A stretch of DNA of 64,000 bases from Fonsecaea monophora (taxonomy: Eukaryota > Ascomycota > Eurotiomycetes > Chaetothyriales > Herpotrichiellaceae). Shown here one piece after another: positions 11,472-23,262 of this stretch; the stretch's first letter is position 1, and each line of letters begins with the position of its first letter. Made by a program: the position numbers and the translations under genes. The stretch covers positions 1 through 64,000 of the forward strand of contig NW_019174061.1 in assembly GCF_001642475.1 (NCBI RefSeq), read 5' to 3'. Below the pieces are notes generated by a model. That model had not been told where the DNA came from. It ran no database searches and was given only the letters and a program-made list of their open reading frames with translations.

Positions 11472-13161
11472 TTCAGGCAACTCGATCAGGCTGCATAGGG
11501 AATGGGGGGTTGTATCTTAGACTTTGGGCCATTACTGGCAATAGTAACGGGGGGGAAACACTTGGAGACCGCTGACAGGCCAGCTGTGCGAAGCGGCGCA
11601 AGGACGAGTTGACAAAGTTCCTAGAGGCTCGGAGGGCGCAGAAGAGCCTAATGGAGACAGTGTCGAAGTCGGTGTCGATTTACTCGTGCGTCCTCACAAA
11701 AGAACGAGTGACAACTGCAGCAGAGGGCAAGCTTCAGGTGGTGGCCGTAAGCGCCGAGGGCACACCCAGACGTCAGGCGATTGGCCGTCAGAGCCCAACG
11801 TGGACGAGTGTTGGACAATACGAAGAACAAGACGTGGAGGTGGAGAGAAGTTAGAAAATGGAACGTTTGCCTGCCAATCTTCCCTCTGCGCTGCCACTGG
11901 CTGTCACCTCTCCCCCGGTTCCCACGGATTCCCACTTGTTTGGCAGCACGACAAGCCCAAACCAGCGCCAAAGCCACTACCAAAGACGCAATCATGCACC
12001 AAAAGATTGTACCTCTCTCCACCTTCGCCTAATGAACATCTCCGTCAGGTCAGAGATAGAGGAATCTCTCCAGCAGGAACACTGAGCCGGCTGACCGACA
12101 CCCGTTTGTCTATCGTCCTTCTTTTTGAGGTCCGTGCGCCAATCAACTCGTCAATACTTCCGCGCAAAGGACTCGTATCTGAGCATTTTGCAACGACAGA
12201 AATCTGCGCAAATTGGTTTTAAAACACTCGCGGGAAATGCTTGAAACAAACGTGCCTGGCCCGCTTTTTGGAGACCAAACCTCTGACCAAGCTTTACAGA
12301 GATGTAACCGACGCGACCCTCCTCTTTGACAGAACTACTCCGTACGTCTAAATTAACGGTCCAGCGCTGCACCCCTCTCGTATCCTCAAGTACCTGGAGC
12401 TCCTTGTTGGTCATTCTCCCGGCGCCGATCAGATTCTGGACCCTGAAAATCCGAGAAGCGAAGCGAAGGTTACCGGCCCCCCTGGCAAAGGCACAATGCC
12501 AATCGAGAAATTCCTGGTCCCTTCCCCTGCTTTAATACTCGTATTGCAAGAAAGGAGGGGGTGAGCTTCAACATAGGGGTGGGCAAGGGGACATCTTTTC
12601 TCTGTCCAGACGCCGCCAGAGTCACCCTCCCACCTCAAGCCGACGCTCGGATCGTTTCAGCTGCAGGAACCCGAGCACACCTAGTCCATTCGTATGATTG
12701 GCCTGCCCTAGGCTTAGCCTCAGTCCAATCATGTCCGCCTTTTCAGGGTTGGATATGCATCACCAACACCCTTTCACACCGACCGATCTTTTGGTCACCA
12801 CTGAGTGGTCTGTAGTGGGCGTTTCCCTTATTCTTGAGGGAGCAGCTCTCTACTCTTGCTGACCTTCCTTCCGGGTTGGGAACATGCACGGCCTCGAGAC
12901 ATGATATCAGACTGACCGCGATTGGCCATTTGTCCCTCTTCTACAACCTCGAGGCACAGGGCTCATGACCACACCTATTGAGAAAGATCCTTTGGCTTGC
13001 CAAATGCTCCGCACACACCAGCATGTTATGCCTGCAGTGATGAGGGATGCCTTTCGGAGGGTTGCATTGAGGGCAACTCGCTTCTCGGTATCCTTGCAAA
13101 TTCGATCCCGCTCTGGTCAGCCCTGGTAGCATTTCTCAAATATGCGAGATCGGGAAACATG
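11472..13161. other. Intergenic stretch (1.7 kb)
   Basis: This holds the RhoGAP promoter and the 3' region of the SAP30BP-like gene. Several short open frames are seen on both strands without family resemblance. No gene is supported. Confidence 0.5.
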
Positions 13162-13923
13162 TCACCCAGGCCGTTTTCGTTTGTTAGCCGCTCCTGGCGT
13201 CGATTCCCTGCTGGAAGTCCCAGATATTTTGCCTGAGGTGAACTCGATGGTTCTTTTTCCGGCAGCTGACAGGGTTTTCTTGAGGTTTGAGTCTTGCTCC
13301 CGTAGGTTTTGCTGATTTCGATGCAATTCCTCCTTGTAGCCCGACGGAGGAAACCCCAACGGATCCCAGACTTCCCGTGGTAGAGCAGTTCTGTATTGGT
13401 CGTCGCCGTCCACTCCTGCCCGAGCCATCATAGTAGCCAATAACGCAGGATTGCGGAAGGTAGACTTCTTCGCGAGGTCTTCGTTGAAATGAACTCCTTT
13501 AGCCTTAAGCTCCACAAAGCGCTTGAATTTAGCGTCCAGTGCGGGATCAGGAGAACCTGGGGGAGAGGGTGGAATGGCCGTCATGGGATGGGTCGCCTGT
13601 GTAAGCACATGTATAGTTTCCCGCTCGGACATGTGTCGCTGTGACGTTTCCGTAGAGCTCTGTTGCTCAACAATATCGTCCTCGCTGTGCATTTGAACCG
13701 GCATGGTGGGACCTAGGATTGGCCCATTGCCGATGCCTGTGCTGGCGCCCGTGTCTGTCGCTGGCAACCTTTGGCTGTCGCTACTGTTCTCGATGCCCTC
13801 AGTTGGAATTGCGGAGTTGGCTGGCACAGCTGGTTTCCCCTTGGCTGTCATGCCGGGTGCGGCCTCTGGGGTGCGTAGCCCCTCTTCATCGCTGCTACTC
13901 TCATAGCTGACGAGCCCACTCAT
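13162..13923 (-). CDS. SAP30-binding protein / HCNGP-like protein
   Basis: The gene encodes a 253-residue nuclear protein of the HCNGP (SAP30BP) family, linked in animals to transcriptional regulation and pre-mRNA splicing. The start MSGLVSYESSSDEEG matches the family's acidic-serine N-terminus. The conserved core begins near DPALDAKFKRFVELKAKG and includes STFRNPALLATMMARAG, DQYRTALPREVWDPLGFP and YKEELHRNQQ. It ends with a basic KRKRPG tail that could act as a nuclear signal. An in-frame extension upstream of the ATG at 13923 is not needed by the family. It is a single exon, divergent from the proteasome gene. Confidence 0.85.
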   Translation of the reverse strand: MSGLVSYESSSDEEGLRTPEAAPGMTAKGKPAVPANSAIPTEGIENSSDSQRLPATDTGASTGIGNGPILGPTMPVQMHSEDDIVEQQSSTETSQRHMSERETIHVLTQATHPMTAIPPSPPGSPDPALDAKFKRFVELKAKGVHFNEDLAKKSTFRNPALLATMMARAGVDGDDQYRTALPREVWDPLGFPPSGYKEELHRNQQNLREQDSNLKKTLSAAGKRTIEFTSGKISGTSSRESTPGAANKRKRPG

Positions 13924-14234
13924 TTCTTGAACGTTCTTCCCGTCCTTTAGACAGACTGAACGCAAAGTAATGGTTAATGGGACGATAAGCTCAAAGCCCA
14001 GTGCTGATCCTGTTCAAAGATCAAAAGTCGCCCACACCATATGTGGCGCTCGTGTCTGCTTGGCGTAACCAGCCACAGGTGTGGCGGTGCAACTAGGCGG
14101 AGAGAGCAGTTGCGTACTCGGGACAATCATTTGGGTGTAAGGTCATTGATGAATTGAAAGATTCAGCACCTTGATCTCCCTTCCTCTCTTCCTCTACTAA
14201 TCTACCCTCAAACATACAAAACATATCCGCACCC
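13924..14234. promoter_or_regulatory. Shared divergent promoter, SAP30BP-like / proteasome beta-6
   Basis: Only 311 bases separate the two start codons of these oppositely transcribed housekeeping genes. A short GC-rich, C/A-rich central part is present. No specific operator was identified. Confidence 0.6.
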
Positions 14235-15092
14235 ATGGCGTCTCTAATGAACTCAGAGCGCATACCCTCAGATCAACCGGGCTATTCCTTTGCAAACCAC
14301 ACCGCAACAACACAAGAGGCCTCAGGAGCCAAACAACATGCCTTCTATCCGTTCGTTCACGATTGTCTTCTGAACTCCAGTAACCTTTACTGACCTGGGA
14401 ATAGATACACCGACAACGGCGGGTCCACACTAGGCATCACAGGTGCAGACTTTGCCATCCTCGCCGGCGACACGCGGTCTACCTCTGGTTACAACATCAA
14501 TTCTCGCTACGTGCCCAAATTGTTCCGTATTGGAGAGGACGGGTCCGACGAGCAGTCATCACGGATCGTGCTGGCGGTTGTGGGCTTCGCAGCCGACGGC
14601 AATGCCCTGAAAGAACGCCTCGATGCTATCGTCAAGATGTACAAATACCAACACAACAAACCTATGAGCGTCAAGGCGTGCGCGCAACGTCTTTCCACAA
14701 TCCTATATCAGAAAAGATTCTTCCCATACTACGTGCACGCGATTCTGGGGGGGTTGGACGAGGATGGTAAGGGGGCGTTATACTCGTACGATCCTGTGGG
14801 GAGCTACGAGCGAGAACAGTGCCGGGCCGCGGGCGCAGCGGCGAGCTTGATCATGCCGTTTTTGGACAACCAGGTCAACTACAAGAATCAGTACATACCG
14901 GCGTCAGGTGTGGGACTTGACTTGAAGCAGAGACCGATCGAGAGTCTGCCGAAGGATGTGGTTGTAGGATTGGTCAAGGATGCATTTACCAGTGCGACAG
15001 AACGACATATTGAGGTGGGCGATGGTTTGCAGATGTTGGTCATCACCAAGGACGGAATAGAGGAGACACTCACACCTCTCAAGAGGGATTAG
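14235..15092 (+). CDS. PRE7: Proteasome subunit beta type-6 (20S core, C5/PRE7)
   Basis: This is a non-catalytic beta subunit of the 20S proteasome. Two exons, 14235-14350 and 14405-15092, are joined at FYP|YTDNGGSTLGI and give 267 residues. The short N-terminal propeptide-like segment precedes the beta-fold start GGSTLGITGADFAILAGDTR. Further matches are GYNINSR, FFPYYVHAILGGLDEDGKGALYSYDPVGSYE and the C-terminal DGLQMLVITKDGIEE. The mature start lacks a catalytic threonine at the processing site, as expected for beta-6. The intron has a weak GTTCGT donor but a clear TAG acceptor and preserves the frame. Confidence 0.95.
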
Positions 15093-15485
15093 AACCACAC
15101 TTGAGACTCAGCTTCTAAGGAGGCTTTGTTGCTGTATGCATAGCTCGGCGCGAAATGGGATCAGGCTGGAAATCCGAAGCCACATCGGTTAGGCTAATCT
15201 AGTTTTACCAGGGGCAGTCATCGGTCGGTTTCTATCTCTGTTCCTTTTCCATTGTAACAATATGCCTGAGCTTCCATGAGTAGTGGCGGCAGATCACTCA
15301 CACCTTTGTCCCCCTCATTGTTTTCGTGCAAACCGATCCAACATCCCGAACGCCCCCCGGTTCCATTTTATCATTGCTTCATATCATATGCACTCGTGAA
15401 AAATCCGAGGCTTTTTGATGCATCGCGCCATGGGTAATAGTGAAGAAAAAGTCCTGGTGGGTGAGCGAGGGGGAGAGAGAGAGTC
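15093..15485. other. Convergent 3' intergenic region
   Basis: This lies between the stops of the proteasome gene and PNO1, which converge. Nothing but untranslated sequence is seen. Confidence 0.6.
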
Positions 15486-16316
15486 TCAAAACCTCTCTTT
15501 CATCCTCGACGCCACTGTCCGTAGATTCCCATAGACCTTGCCGGGCGGGGCGCCCAGGATCAGGCTGACAACGGCCTCGCGGGCAATGCGAATGTTCTGG
15601 AAGCCGCCGAGGATGTGGATCTTTGTGTCGGCGAGGACGACGCGGGTCTTTGAGGTGTTTTCGATGGCGAACTTGGTCTTGCCATCCTTGCCTGCGATGC
15701 GGCCAATGGCGCGGCCGAGGTGCTCGCCCTGCAGGGTTTTGACGTCCTTGATCTCAAAGGTCTCGATGTACAGGTCGTCGAGGCGCAGCAGGGCGATGGC
15801 GTCGTCGACGTCGAACCCCAGCGTGAAGGCCCGCACAAAGTCCTCGCCCTTCTGCAGCGCCCCCGTGTCCGTCGTGAACCGCGACGTCCGCAGCTCCACC
15901 GCCTTGGACTTGACGTTCATCCGCACCTGCAGCTTCAGGTGCTCCACCAGCGGCGGGTAGATCTTCGTCCAGCTCTGCTTCAGCGGCGACATGCGGTGCG
16001 GCGGCACCGGCACCTTGCGAGATTGTATTCTTAAGACCGGCGTCGTAGTTGTCGTTGCGGTCTCGAATCCCACTTGTGATGTCGAGGCGGGTGCGAAGCG
16101 AGGCCGGCCTTCTTCGTCCATCTGCATCGCCGTGTCTGCTTCTTCTTCTTCTTCTTCTTCTTGTGTCTGCGGTACAATGATCTCCGGTTGCGGTGCTGTT
16201 ATTATGTCCACATCGATATTTTCTTCGGCGGAAGGATGCATGTGGTGGGGTTCTTGGGACGCAGATTCTGCGATAGTCTCTGGAGGCACGCGCTGAAGCG
16301 CCGTCGGAGCAGGCAT
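15486..16316 (-). CDS. PNO1: KH-domain ribosome assembly protein PNO1/DIM2
   Basis: This is an RNA-binding factor of 40S ribosome biogenesis, acting in the nucleolus and cytoplasm with NOB1 and DIM1 to process the 3' end of 18S rRNA. It is a single exon of 276 residues. The N-terminal 95 residues are acidic and disordered and hold a seven-Glu run encoded by a CTT repeat on the plus strand (16140-16160). The conserved part starts at HRMSPLKQSWTKIYPPLVEH. The KH region includes LGRAIGRIAGKDGKTKFAIEN and ILGGFQNIRIAREAVVSLILG. It ends KVYGNLRTVASRMKERF. The body is clearly richer in G and C than its neighbours. Confidence 0.95.
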   Translation of the reverse strand: MPAPTALQRVPPETIAESASQEPHHMHPSAEENIDVDIITAPQPEIIVPQTQEEEEEEEADTAMQMDEEGRPRFAPASTSQVGFETATTTTTPVLRIQSRKVPVPPHRMSPLKQSWTKIYPPLVEHLKLQVRMNVKSKAVELRTSRFTTDTGALQKGEDFVRAFTLGFDVDDAIALLRLDDLYIETFEIKDVKTLQGEHLGRAIGRIAGKDGKTKFAIENTSKTRVVLADTKIHILGGFQNIRIAREAVVSLILGAPPGKVYGNLRTVASRMKERF

Positions 16317-16946
16317 TGTTGATCACTAGATATAAGAATTATTGTTCTCGTCTCGACCTTAATGTCGTACACACTGTAGTCGCCTGCGCTGTTGTCGAGT
16401 TCTCGAGATTCCCAGTCGACAACTGATTTTGTGTAGCGCGGTTGATGTTCGGTAAAAGAAATGTGAAATATCAGCCAAGGCGCTAGTAATGGTGAGTATC
16501 AAAGCGGACCAGGCAGTCGATAGATCTAATAGCGAGTTCCAATAATACACTCTGACTCGTTCTTTCACAGAAATAATTTTCTCCGCAAGATTGACACATT
16601 TTACATCGCATTGTGGGGACATGTGAACTCAGGCTGACTTCTCCACCAGCACATTGTGATCGATCCACCAGAGAAACTACTAGCAAGGTCATTCTTTATT
16701 GTGACGATGTAGAGACAACATGGGATGTTTTGATTACCATTTGATCAAAATTCTATACACTGAAAAGTCGCGGATGGCTGCCATGATAACCAATCATTCA
16801 AATCATCAAGCTTATTCACAAAGCCAGACTATGACGCCTCCAAACCGGGAAAAACACCAGCTCAAAAGACCCTGAATGACACCCAGCTTGGGCCTGCGGA
16901 CTCCATACATACTATACCAGCCCCTGCATAGCTCCGCTTTCATATG
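16317..16946. other. Intergenic region
   Basis: This holds the PNO1 promoter and the 3' region of the kelch gene. It is AT-rich with no gene seen. Confidence 0.55.
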
Positions 16947-18870
16947 TTATCTTTGTCCTGGCCCAAAGTTCCCATAATAGCCCGGCAATTCGGCTACTTG
17001 TCGAGTCTCGCCTTCAAGTTCACTTGGTTCAAAGACTTGCGCTTGAGTAAACTCTGGTGATGGTTTCTGCCCTGACGACGGACTGTTGGGTATTTGCGAA
17101 GACTTTGGCTCGGATGGTGGAGGGACGGCTTCTCTTGTGGCGCTTGTTTTGCGGTGACGACGGGTCCCTAGAAAGTATGCGAGGCCAGCAATCAGGCCTA
17201 AGCCCACAACGCCGCCGACGACACCGCCAGCAATGGCACCGGTATGAGACTTAGGACCAGGAGGCGATGTTGATGTGTCAGCAGGGTGCACTGGGCTTGT
17301 CTCCTCCGGTGTCGTCGGCGTCGATGGTGTGGTGGTAGTGGCGTTAGTCGGGCCGGCAAATGCTGTTTTTGTTGTTACTGAAACTGTCCCTCTATCCCTG
17401 CGCGTGGAGATGCATAGGAACACTTACCAAATTGTGCTGCCAATACAGGATCACTCCACGCGGGCTTAACATAACTCTGGTTGTAGTAGTTGTCGATTAC
17501 CTGCGCTCGCTTGTATGGTGCACCTGCAGCGTCATAGTGGTCCTTCCACTGCAATTCAGTCATGTCCATAATCCCTATGCCACTAGCCCACTCGTCGTAA
17601 TCGGCGCCGAACTGGTTCAACGTGCTAGGCGGACGACCGCCGATAGAGATCATCTGCCTGTTGCCGATGATGGAACACGTGTGGCTGCACCGCCGCGTCG
17701 TCGTTGAGGCAGGGGTTTGAAACCATCTGAACGCAGGCAGGGAGAGGACATAAACATTCAAGTACCCAGGCTCATTAGGATAGTTGAGGTCGTTTGTTGT
17801 ATTCGTCATGCCGCCATATACAAATCTAACACGGTCACGTCAGTCTGAGTCTCCAGGTACGGAAGGGATATGCTTTACAGCTCGTATGTCTTCCCGTCAG
17901 ATGAAGCCTTTCCTACCGTACAGAACTGTGTTCTTGGTGGAGGGATATCTCCGGTCGCTCGCTGGACATACCACTCCCCTGTGGATACGTCGTATAAGAT
18001 AATATCCGCCATGTCGCGTAATGATGTCTCTTGCTGGAACTCGAAGGCTTGTCGGCTTGGATTAGCACCTCCGACAACAACCATGAAACCTTCCTGCCCA
18101 AAGTTTGAGGCAAACTCAGCCTTTGCCTGGGTGAAGTATGGCGAGCTGTCTGGAATGTTGGTTGTAGAGTTACTCCAGCGCCCAGTCGACGAGTCACGCG
18201 TCACCAAGCCAGGGACGATGAAATTTGGGTCGCGTATTGCCCCATTAGAGATGGCACCTCCCAAGCTGTACAACTTTGAGTTGCCGACTGTCCAGGCTGA
18301 TGAAAAGGGTGCATTGGATCCGAACGACAGCCCATTTGTTACAGGTGAGACCTCTTGGGACCAGTAGATGGTGCGTCCGCCGGGTTTATAAGACCAAAGA
18401 TCGGTTGTCCAGTCCGTGCTATTGTATCCCCAACCCCCATATCTGTACACTTTGCCCGTCGCATCATCATACCAAGTCGCGGGCCATCTGCGGTGTGGCA
18501 TGTCCGGGTCCGGCTCCGAGTTGTTTGCAATATAGACCGTGACATTGGTCCACGACTGGGAGAGGTCGACCGAAATGGTGGGCCAGACTGCGACAGTCAG
18601 TCTCGTCGAGGTCTCGTTTGTCGGGAAGTGGTGGTAACGTAACGATAGAAGGACCTCAGTGTCCCGTTAGTCCACTCCCACGCTTCCCCATCCGAAATGT
18701 AAAGCCAATTGCCAACGACAGTAGCTGAAACATTAGTGATAGCCCTACCAAATGCGGGGAGACTGCATATTACAGGATTGCCAGAACCACTGAGTGATGG
18801 AGGATCGCAATAGTCCACCTTGGACGCTGGAGACGGCGAGCAAGATCGCCGTGAGAGTTATCCAGAACAT
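16947..18870 (-). CDS. Kelch-repeat protein with signal peptide and C-terminal membrane anchor
   Basis: This is a predicted surface or secreted protein of 556 residues. Five exons fit: 18870-18819, 18724-18644, 18587-17879, 17825-17428 and 17377-16947. The first encodes a signal peptide (MFWITLTAILLAVSSVQ). Kelch-type motifs follow, such as VYRYGGWGYN, KLYSLGGAI, GFMVVVGGANP, FVYGGMTN and QMISIGGRPP, consistent with a beta-propeller, and there are many NxS/T sites. A Thr/Pro-rich stalk precedes one membrane helix (GAIAGGVVGGVVGLGLIAGLAYFLG) and a basic cytoplasmic tail. The first intron is the least certain: the 94-base GTGGAC donor model restores frame and has a CACTAAT branch-like site, but an alternative first exon cannot be excluded. 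Function is unknown. Confidence 0.75.
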
Positions 18871-20286
18871 CGTGTATGAGGTGAATGGGGAGCACTGATT
18901 GAGAACCGTGTTCCTGAGAAAGAGCAAACTGACAGCCGAACCACCTCGTACTGGAACTCTAGAAAGCTTTATCCCCAGTCGCTAGACACTCGGCTGCCGC
19001 GGCTGAGAGGCAGTGATTGCAGTCCGCCTCCGCCAACACCGCAACCATCGCAAAGACATGGTGATAGCGTATTGGGTAATGCTTGCGCCACATGATGTTG
19101 GTGTACCTTTTTGGCCCCTAAGTATACCTGTGCTTGTTCACTTGGGCAGAAAGTAATAGTCGTGCAAGAACATGTAGGCATCGGTTGTCATTGGCCTTTG
19201 ACGTTTGGCTTGATGTTGGTGCTGGAGCCGCGTCCTGGCATTCTGTTCTAGACCTGCTGCTATTTGGCACTTGTAGGTGGCTTAGTCCTATCTTGGGGAC
19301 TGGCAAAGTCAGACGATGCAAACTCAATGCCCGTTTTGTCTGGAGGCCAAGTGCCCAGACCGTCTTCTTTTTGAGCCCAGAGTTTGGCAAAGCGTGCCGA
19401 ATGCCGTAGCATTCTTTTTTGGTGTGCAAGCCTTCTTCGTACGGGTGAGTTATATGCAGGTAAAGAAAACTCGTTTCCAAATTTTCAGATCGCTTAGCTG
19501 GAGATTGGTTTCCGGCTTTCCACTGGTCCGGCTATTCGATCGCTTACGGAGCCAGGACCTTCACAAAATCGAAGAGCCAGCCTTGCCCTAGGACCCGGAG
19601 GCATGCTTGTAATACTATGATCGTTATCGGAATAAATAGATCGCAAAGAGAGACGTAGAAGATCTCGTTCGCGAACGAGAGCATGAAATGTGAGGTTTCG
19701 GCGAAGACGCATCGATGAGAAGAGTAGTATGCGCATGTGAATCTACTGGACGGTGGCCTTGAGACGCCACTCCCTTCCTTGTTAGTCCATTCTGTCTCAG
19801 GCTCACAGGGGACATTTCAAGCGTTCAGTCTGAGTCGTGGAATGCGAAGGCATGTTGACCAGGCGTTGTCAGGCACGTTAGGGTATGTTGAGGGTCTGCG
19901 TTCGTTCTCGGACGATCGGGACTTCAACAACGAGGATGTTATCTCACGACAGCGCATTGAAGGAGTCTATGCTGCGGTATGGGATGTGAATAGCAGTGAA
20001 CTGTACAACAATGACAAGAAGAACACTCGCTTGCCCTTTGACGTGTTCAACCCTCTTTGTGAGGCGACGAGGCGACAAGGCGACAGCCATGCTGAGCTCG
20101 TGAGGTGCAAGTTTTCTCCGCACCTGAAGAAATGATTGTGGATCTCCGCATAAACTTGCATCATCTTGCACATGCATTTTGTCTCTCTGCACTACTCGCC
20201 ATCCTCGACCACACCATCTCCCAACAACGACCTTTTCTGCTCAACCAGGATTGTGTTCATCCATCGGCCGATATGGTCTTTCAATC
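18871..20286. other. Divergent intergenic region (1.4 kb)
   Basis: This is the promoter region of the kelch and MDM31-like genes, transcribed in opposite directions. Open frames of up to about 130 codons exist but have no splice or family support. Confidence 0.5.
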
Positions 20287-22534
20287 ATGACAGAGGCCTT
20301 CGTCCAAGGCATGCGCCATGTCTCGAGAATTGCTGCTTGTGCGCCAGCGCGGTCGACAAAAGCCGTCGAAAGGTTACCTGCGTCCGCCCGAAGCTTCAGA
20401 TACCACATACCCAGACGAATATCAAGCCTAACGACGCTGAATAACACCGCGCGCCGACTGTGGCATCCCAACAAGCTTCCTGTCAAGACTCGATCATTTT
20501 CGACTGAAATTTCTGTTGGGCAAGGCACACAATCCCCGTTGAGATCAAGTCTACCTTGGCTGCGAGCGTACTCTAGAAAAGATGGACACATACCAGATCC
20601 TGGACGGTTGGGTCTTGGGAGGGGCTTGAATTGCGTCCGTAGTAGCCAAGGCAGAATACCACCCTTGGTCCGGCGGCGAGATTTTCATACTACACGCTTC
20701 CGAAGACAAAAGTCCGAGAATGGAGGCGAGGGACGCACAAAACAAGAGAGAGCAGAAAATGCGCCTGAATCTGGCTCAGCAAAACCAGCTGACTCGCAGC
20801 CTGGCTCGGGGCAGCCTCATTTCTATCAAAGTCGTTTCTACGATAGACTGCACATGCCGCAGTTCCACCGTCCTACAAAGGAAGAACTACTGGCTGCGGC
20901 CACAGGATTCTGGTCTCGCCTCAAGGTACATTTTAAATGGTTCACAATCAAGAGTACGAGGCCGTTCAACCTAGATGAGATTGTCGGATTCATCTCGTGG
21001 ATCGCGTTAGGCCATGTCATCTGGATTGTTGTTGGTACGACGACATTTGTCTCGTTGGCCATTCTAGCCATCAACACCGTCTTTGCACAAGAGACTCTTG
21101 CTGGCTGGATTGGGAATTATTTGACAAAGTCATCTGGCCTTCAGGTCGTTTTCGAGTCTGCCATTGTCCCTAAGTGGGGTGATGGGGTCATCACATTCAA
21201 GAACGTCTTTGTCTCCAGGAGACCCGGCCGAGTCCGATCCCGAGTTACCAAAGGATCCCCCGAAGCAGCTGCCCAAGCATCCTCGGCAGAAGATCCCGTG
21301 CCTCCAGAAGAGCAGAACTATACACAGTTCGATATCACTATCGGGGAAGTCAATGTCACCCTCTCATTTAGCAAATGGTGGAACTCCAAGGGCCTCTTAC
21401 AAAATGTGGAAGTTAAACACGTGAGAGGGGTTGTTGATCGAACTCATGTTTTTGCGACAGGCGAAGAGATTGATCCAAAGTCGCTGAGACATGAACACAA
21501 CCCTGGGGATTTCGAGATCGAATCCTTCAAAATTGAAGATCTTCTGCTCACAATCCTCCAGCCGGAAGGATTCCGGCCGTTCCCTGTCAGTATTTACAAC
21601 GCCGACTTGCCTAGATTGCGGAAGCAGTGGTTGTTCTATGATTTCCTCTGTGCGAACAACATCACGGGCGAGTTCGACAAATCCCTCTTCACTATTCATC
21701 CTCGACAGACGCACTCCTATACTGGCACAGTACTTTACGACCCTGAAGATCCGTCCAACGAACCTTGGAAGAAACAATCGCGCATTCGCATTGATGGCAT
21801 AAACATCGACCACATCAACCGTGGGGTGGTCGGTCCCTTATCTTGGATTCATGAAGGCAACGTTGATATTGTGGCGGATATTATGATTCCCAACGACAGC
21901 GAGGAATCTGTTATAAAGGTCGTGACTGATTTCTATGAACGAATGGAAGCTACACTGACCTCGAGGAAACATCTTGAGCAACAGCGATACGGCGAGAGTC
22001 CCCAACAAGACGAGCCCGTTGCCTCTGGTGGAGTTGTGTTGTCGAATCCCAACTCTCAACCGGTGAGAGAAGAGGATAAGCGATTCATAGTCATGGATCT
22101 CCGCATCCACTTGAACGACGTTCGCGCCGTCGTCCCCATCTTCACCCGCGACCTATCATATATCAACAACGCACTGATCCGTCCCATTGTCGCCTACATC
22201 AATTCCCGGCGGACATTCATTCCAATCAACTGTCGGGTTGTCAAACGACTCTCAGACTTTGATGGCAGTTGGACCGTCTTTGATTCCGGATTGATGGATG
22301 ACTTGTCAGCCGAAGTGTACGACGCATTCGCAAGAGATGTGACAGATGAGCAGGCACGGTTGAGACGGTTTAAGAAAGTGGGATTATGGAGTTTGCAGCT
22401 TGCAGTGCAGGCCATATTCCTGGTAAGTCCAGTCTGCCTGCTTGTCGCCACTTGAGCTGGCTCAGCTTGTTGTCCGTCCTCCGGTGACCCGTCGACTAAT
22501 TCAGCACTAGGGAATGGCTGGTAATATTGCTTGA
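20287..22534 (+). CDS. Mitochondrial distribution and morphology protein MDM31/MDM32 family
   Basis: This is an inner-membrane protein of mitochondria needed in yeast for normal mitochondrial shape, inheritance and nucleoid stability. Two exons, 20287-22422 and 22511-22534, encode 719 residues. The second exon gives the short end GMAGNIA. The Arg/Ser-rich N-terminus suits a presequence. The first membrane helix (GFISWIALGHVIWIVVGTTT) is at about 240-270. The large intermembrane part includes VVFESAIVPKWGDGVITFKN, ITIGEVNVTLSF and LRIHLNDVRAVVPIF. A second hydrophobic segment lies at the C-terminus. I chose the ATG of MTEAFVQG; an in-frame ATG at 20271 and an earlier one at 20179 are also possible. 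Whether it is MDM31 or MDM32 is not decided here. Confidence 0.85.
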
Positions 22535-23041
22535 TTCTATACGACAGTCACGAATGCTTTCCGCTCCATATTACATGTCTCGAGGTTACGTGCGTTGTAA
22601 CAAAAGTGAATAATTGCGTTAAGAGGTTGCTTTGATGAAAGGTCCCAAGGGGTCAGGTTGCCTCTGGGATGGTGTATGGCGTCAAGATGTGTACATATTT
22701 ACATCCTCCTCTGGCAGATGAATCAGAACAATTGGCAAGAGTTGTCGTTCAGAAGGCTCTGGGAACTACCGAACCGTGCATGCGATCACAACATAAACAG
22801 TTAGACGGGAAGCATATCGTGCCCATGGGTTTGGAACATTTTTTATCTTGTGATCCGGCACTGGTGCTTTCTCTCGATGCTCCGACAACATTGGGAAATA
22901 GATTGGCCAAAGCCGTTGGAATCTCGTCCCCGCACACCCCTTTGTGAAACACCCTGCTTGAAGGAGGCCCACGCCCCCCCAGAGATGGATGTTCCCGTCC
23001 ATATCAACATATCAAGACCGACTGTAGACATGAAAAGGGGC

Positions 23042-23081
23042 CCCACATGGTGTCATTGGCAACAAGTCCCCTCCATGTGGG
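23042..23081. promoter_or_regulatory. Perfect 9-bp inverted repeat, CCCACATGG-N22-CCATGTGGG
   Basis: The two arms are exactly complementary and are separated by 22 bases. The element ends 6 bases before a TATAAAA box and about 180 bases before the ATG of the MetE-like gene. The position suggests an operator for a dimeric regulator, or less likely an RNA hairpin. No known regulator is assigned. Confidence 0.45.
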
Positions 23082-23087
23082 CTGCAA

Positions 23088-23094
23088 TATAAAA
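23088..23094 (+). promoter_or_regulatory. TATA box of the MetE-like gene
   Basis: A TATAAAA sequence lies 169 bases before the ATG and directly after the palindrome. Spacing would allow a leader of roughly 100-140 bases. Confidence 0.5.
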
Positions 23095-23262
23095 TCCCAA
23101 AGGTCCGAAGTCGGTGCCCCACGCGATATTGTATTGAAACGACGTCTTTCTGTCTCACGAAAAGAGACCCAAGAACAAGAATTGACGCTGTATCCGACGA
23201 GCTCGAATCGTGAGTTTTCACAGGGAGGTTTTTTTTTACCACAATCCACGAGTGCTTTCGTC

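Larger units (their letters stand above)
22535..23262. other. Intergenic region upstream of the MetE-like gene
   Basis: This contains the promoter features listed below. No coding sequence is recognised. Confidence 0.55.
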
